Shown here: piece after piece, positions 63,522-64,000 of the stretch
Layout: every line of letters begins with the position of its first letter
Numbering within the stretch: position 1 is the first letter of the stretch
Assembly: GCA_942492635.1 (NCBI GenBank)
Contig: CALOFP010000003.1
Coordinates: 1,178,001 to 1,242,000, forward strand
DNA length: 64,000 bases
Direction: 5' to 3'
Source: CALOFP01 sp942492635
GTDB taxonomy: Bacteria > UBP6 > UBA1177 > CALOFP01
Made by a program: the position numbers and the translations under genes
Notes under the pieces: generated by a model
Told to the model about the DNA's origin: nothing
Seen by the model: only the letters and a program-made list of their open reading frames with translations
The model's database searches: none

Positions 63522-64000
63522 CTAGTCCTCCCTAAAAAGGTCCCTGCTGACAATCATTGAAACAAGCGATTCCACAGCACCGACGCTTCTTTTGGATCGC
63601 CCTCTGCATATATTGAAAAAGATGATGGCCGGAATGGCCACACCAAGTCCCACCGCCGTTGCGATCAGCGCCTCGGAAATTCCCGCCATTACAACCTGCG
63701 GTCCGCCCTTCGAAGCGGCACCCAGATCCGCAAAGGATTTCATAATTCCGAGAACGGTTCCCAGAAGACCCACAAAGGGAGCATTGGAACCTACCGAACC
63801 CAGAAATGAACCGAAACGCTCCCAGCGTTTCCTCTCCACATTGAGCAGGGCGCGAACCCTCTCCCGAAACTGATCAGCACTGTTAACACTTTCGAGCCCC
63901 CGCAGGACCACAGTCGATTCAGAACGGGAACTCTCGATGAGAATCTTTTCTACCTCGGTCCTACTTTTAGCCGACCCAAGTTTTTCAAGAAGTTCCTCCT
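63522..64000 (-). CDS. MotA/TolQ/ExbB-family proton channel, 5' end missing
   Basis: The frame is open on the minus strand to the window edge, so the start lies to the right; about 158 residues are visible. The conserved TolQ/ExbB segment SVGSNAPFVGLLGTVLGIMKSF, followed by GISEALIATAVGLGVAIPAIIFFNICRG, gives the two C-terminal membrane helices of the family. Family members pair with TolR/ExbD to convert proton motive force into movement that energises outer-membrane transport or envelope constriction. ExbB and TolQ cannot be told apart from this fragment, and no TolR/ExbD gene follows within the 130 bases before the Mrp gene, so it would be encoded elsewhere. Confidence 0.9.
   Translation of the reverse strand, partial: EELLEKLGSAKSRTEVEKILIESSRSESTVVLRGLESVNSADQFRERVRALLNVERKRWERFGSFLGSVGSNAPFVGLLGTVLGIMKSFADLGAASKGGPQVVMAGISEALIATAVGLGVAIPAIIFFNICRGRSKRSVGAVESLVSMIVSRDLFRED

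Overview
This window comes from a Gram-negative bacterium of moderate G+C content. It has several lipoprotein signal peptides, a probable outer-membrane beta-barrel protein, a TolQ/ExbB-type proton channel subunit and a periplasmic-type FKBP lipoprotein. Myxococcus-type cysteine motifs (CGNGVVE.GE.CD), very large TPR proteins, a DUF4911-like ORF beside a U32 peptidase, a radical SAM/DUF2344 protein and a TraB-family protein together suggest a deltaproteobacterial or Myxococcota-like lineage, or a neighbouring candidate phylum. There is no rRNA or other marker here that would fix the taxonomy.

The left part (1-36 kb) is an accessory, surface-protein-rich region. In order it holds: the 3' end of a giant EGF-like repeat protein; a beta-lactamase-fold lipoprotein; a small membrane protein; two tandem 1402-residue secreted proteins with three P domains, six PKD-like domains and a gingipain-like (C25-like) catalytic domain; a PHP phosphoesterase; an Rhs remnant; a lipoprotein with a 12-bp repeat tract; a REP-type transposase element bounded by inverted repeats; an ankyrin-repeat lipoprotein; a 3113-residue secreted Rhs/YD-repeat protein with an EGF-LamG-NHL-YD layout like teneurins; and two tandem M30/hyicolysin-like metallopeptidase lipoproteins. 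A family of AT-rich intergenic repeats occurs three times (about 4.45-4.70, 17.07-17.32 and 30.90-30.98 kb).

The right part (37-64 kb) is mostly conserved cellular genes. It contains a carotenoid pair (a lycopene cyclase/phytoene desaturase fusion and a CruF-like gene). Next is a tightly overlapping minus-strand operon: GT39-like glycosyltransferase, U32 peptidase, DUF4911-like, beta-barrel protein, radical SAM-DUF2344. Then come guaA, a tiny secreted Asp/Pro repeat protein, a TPR membrane protein, a membrane protein that looks like a catalytically dead P-type ATPase, a giant TPR protein followed by a Sua5/YciO-like gene, a CNNM/CorC-type transporter followed by a TraB-like protein, an FKBP lipoprotein, a cyclic-nucleotide-binding-fold protein, an Mrp-type ATPase, and the 3' part of a TolQ/ExbB gene.

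Read together, the left side looks like an adhesion and proteolysis arsenal (EGF, LamG, PKD and P domains, C25-like and M30-like peptidases, Rhs). It fits a predatory, particle-attached or host-associated lifestyle, but that is inference. The most notable items are the lycopene cyclase-desaturase fusion, the dead P-type ATPase-like protein, the twin C25-like proteins with a conserved charged tail, the teneurin-like Rhs protein with its neighbouring ankyrin lipoprotein, and the mobile or repeat elements around them.
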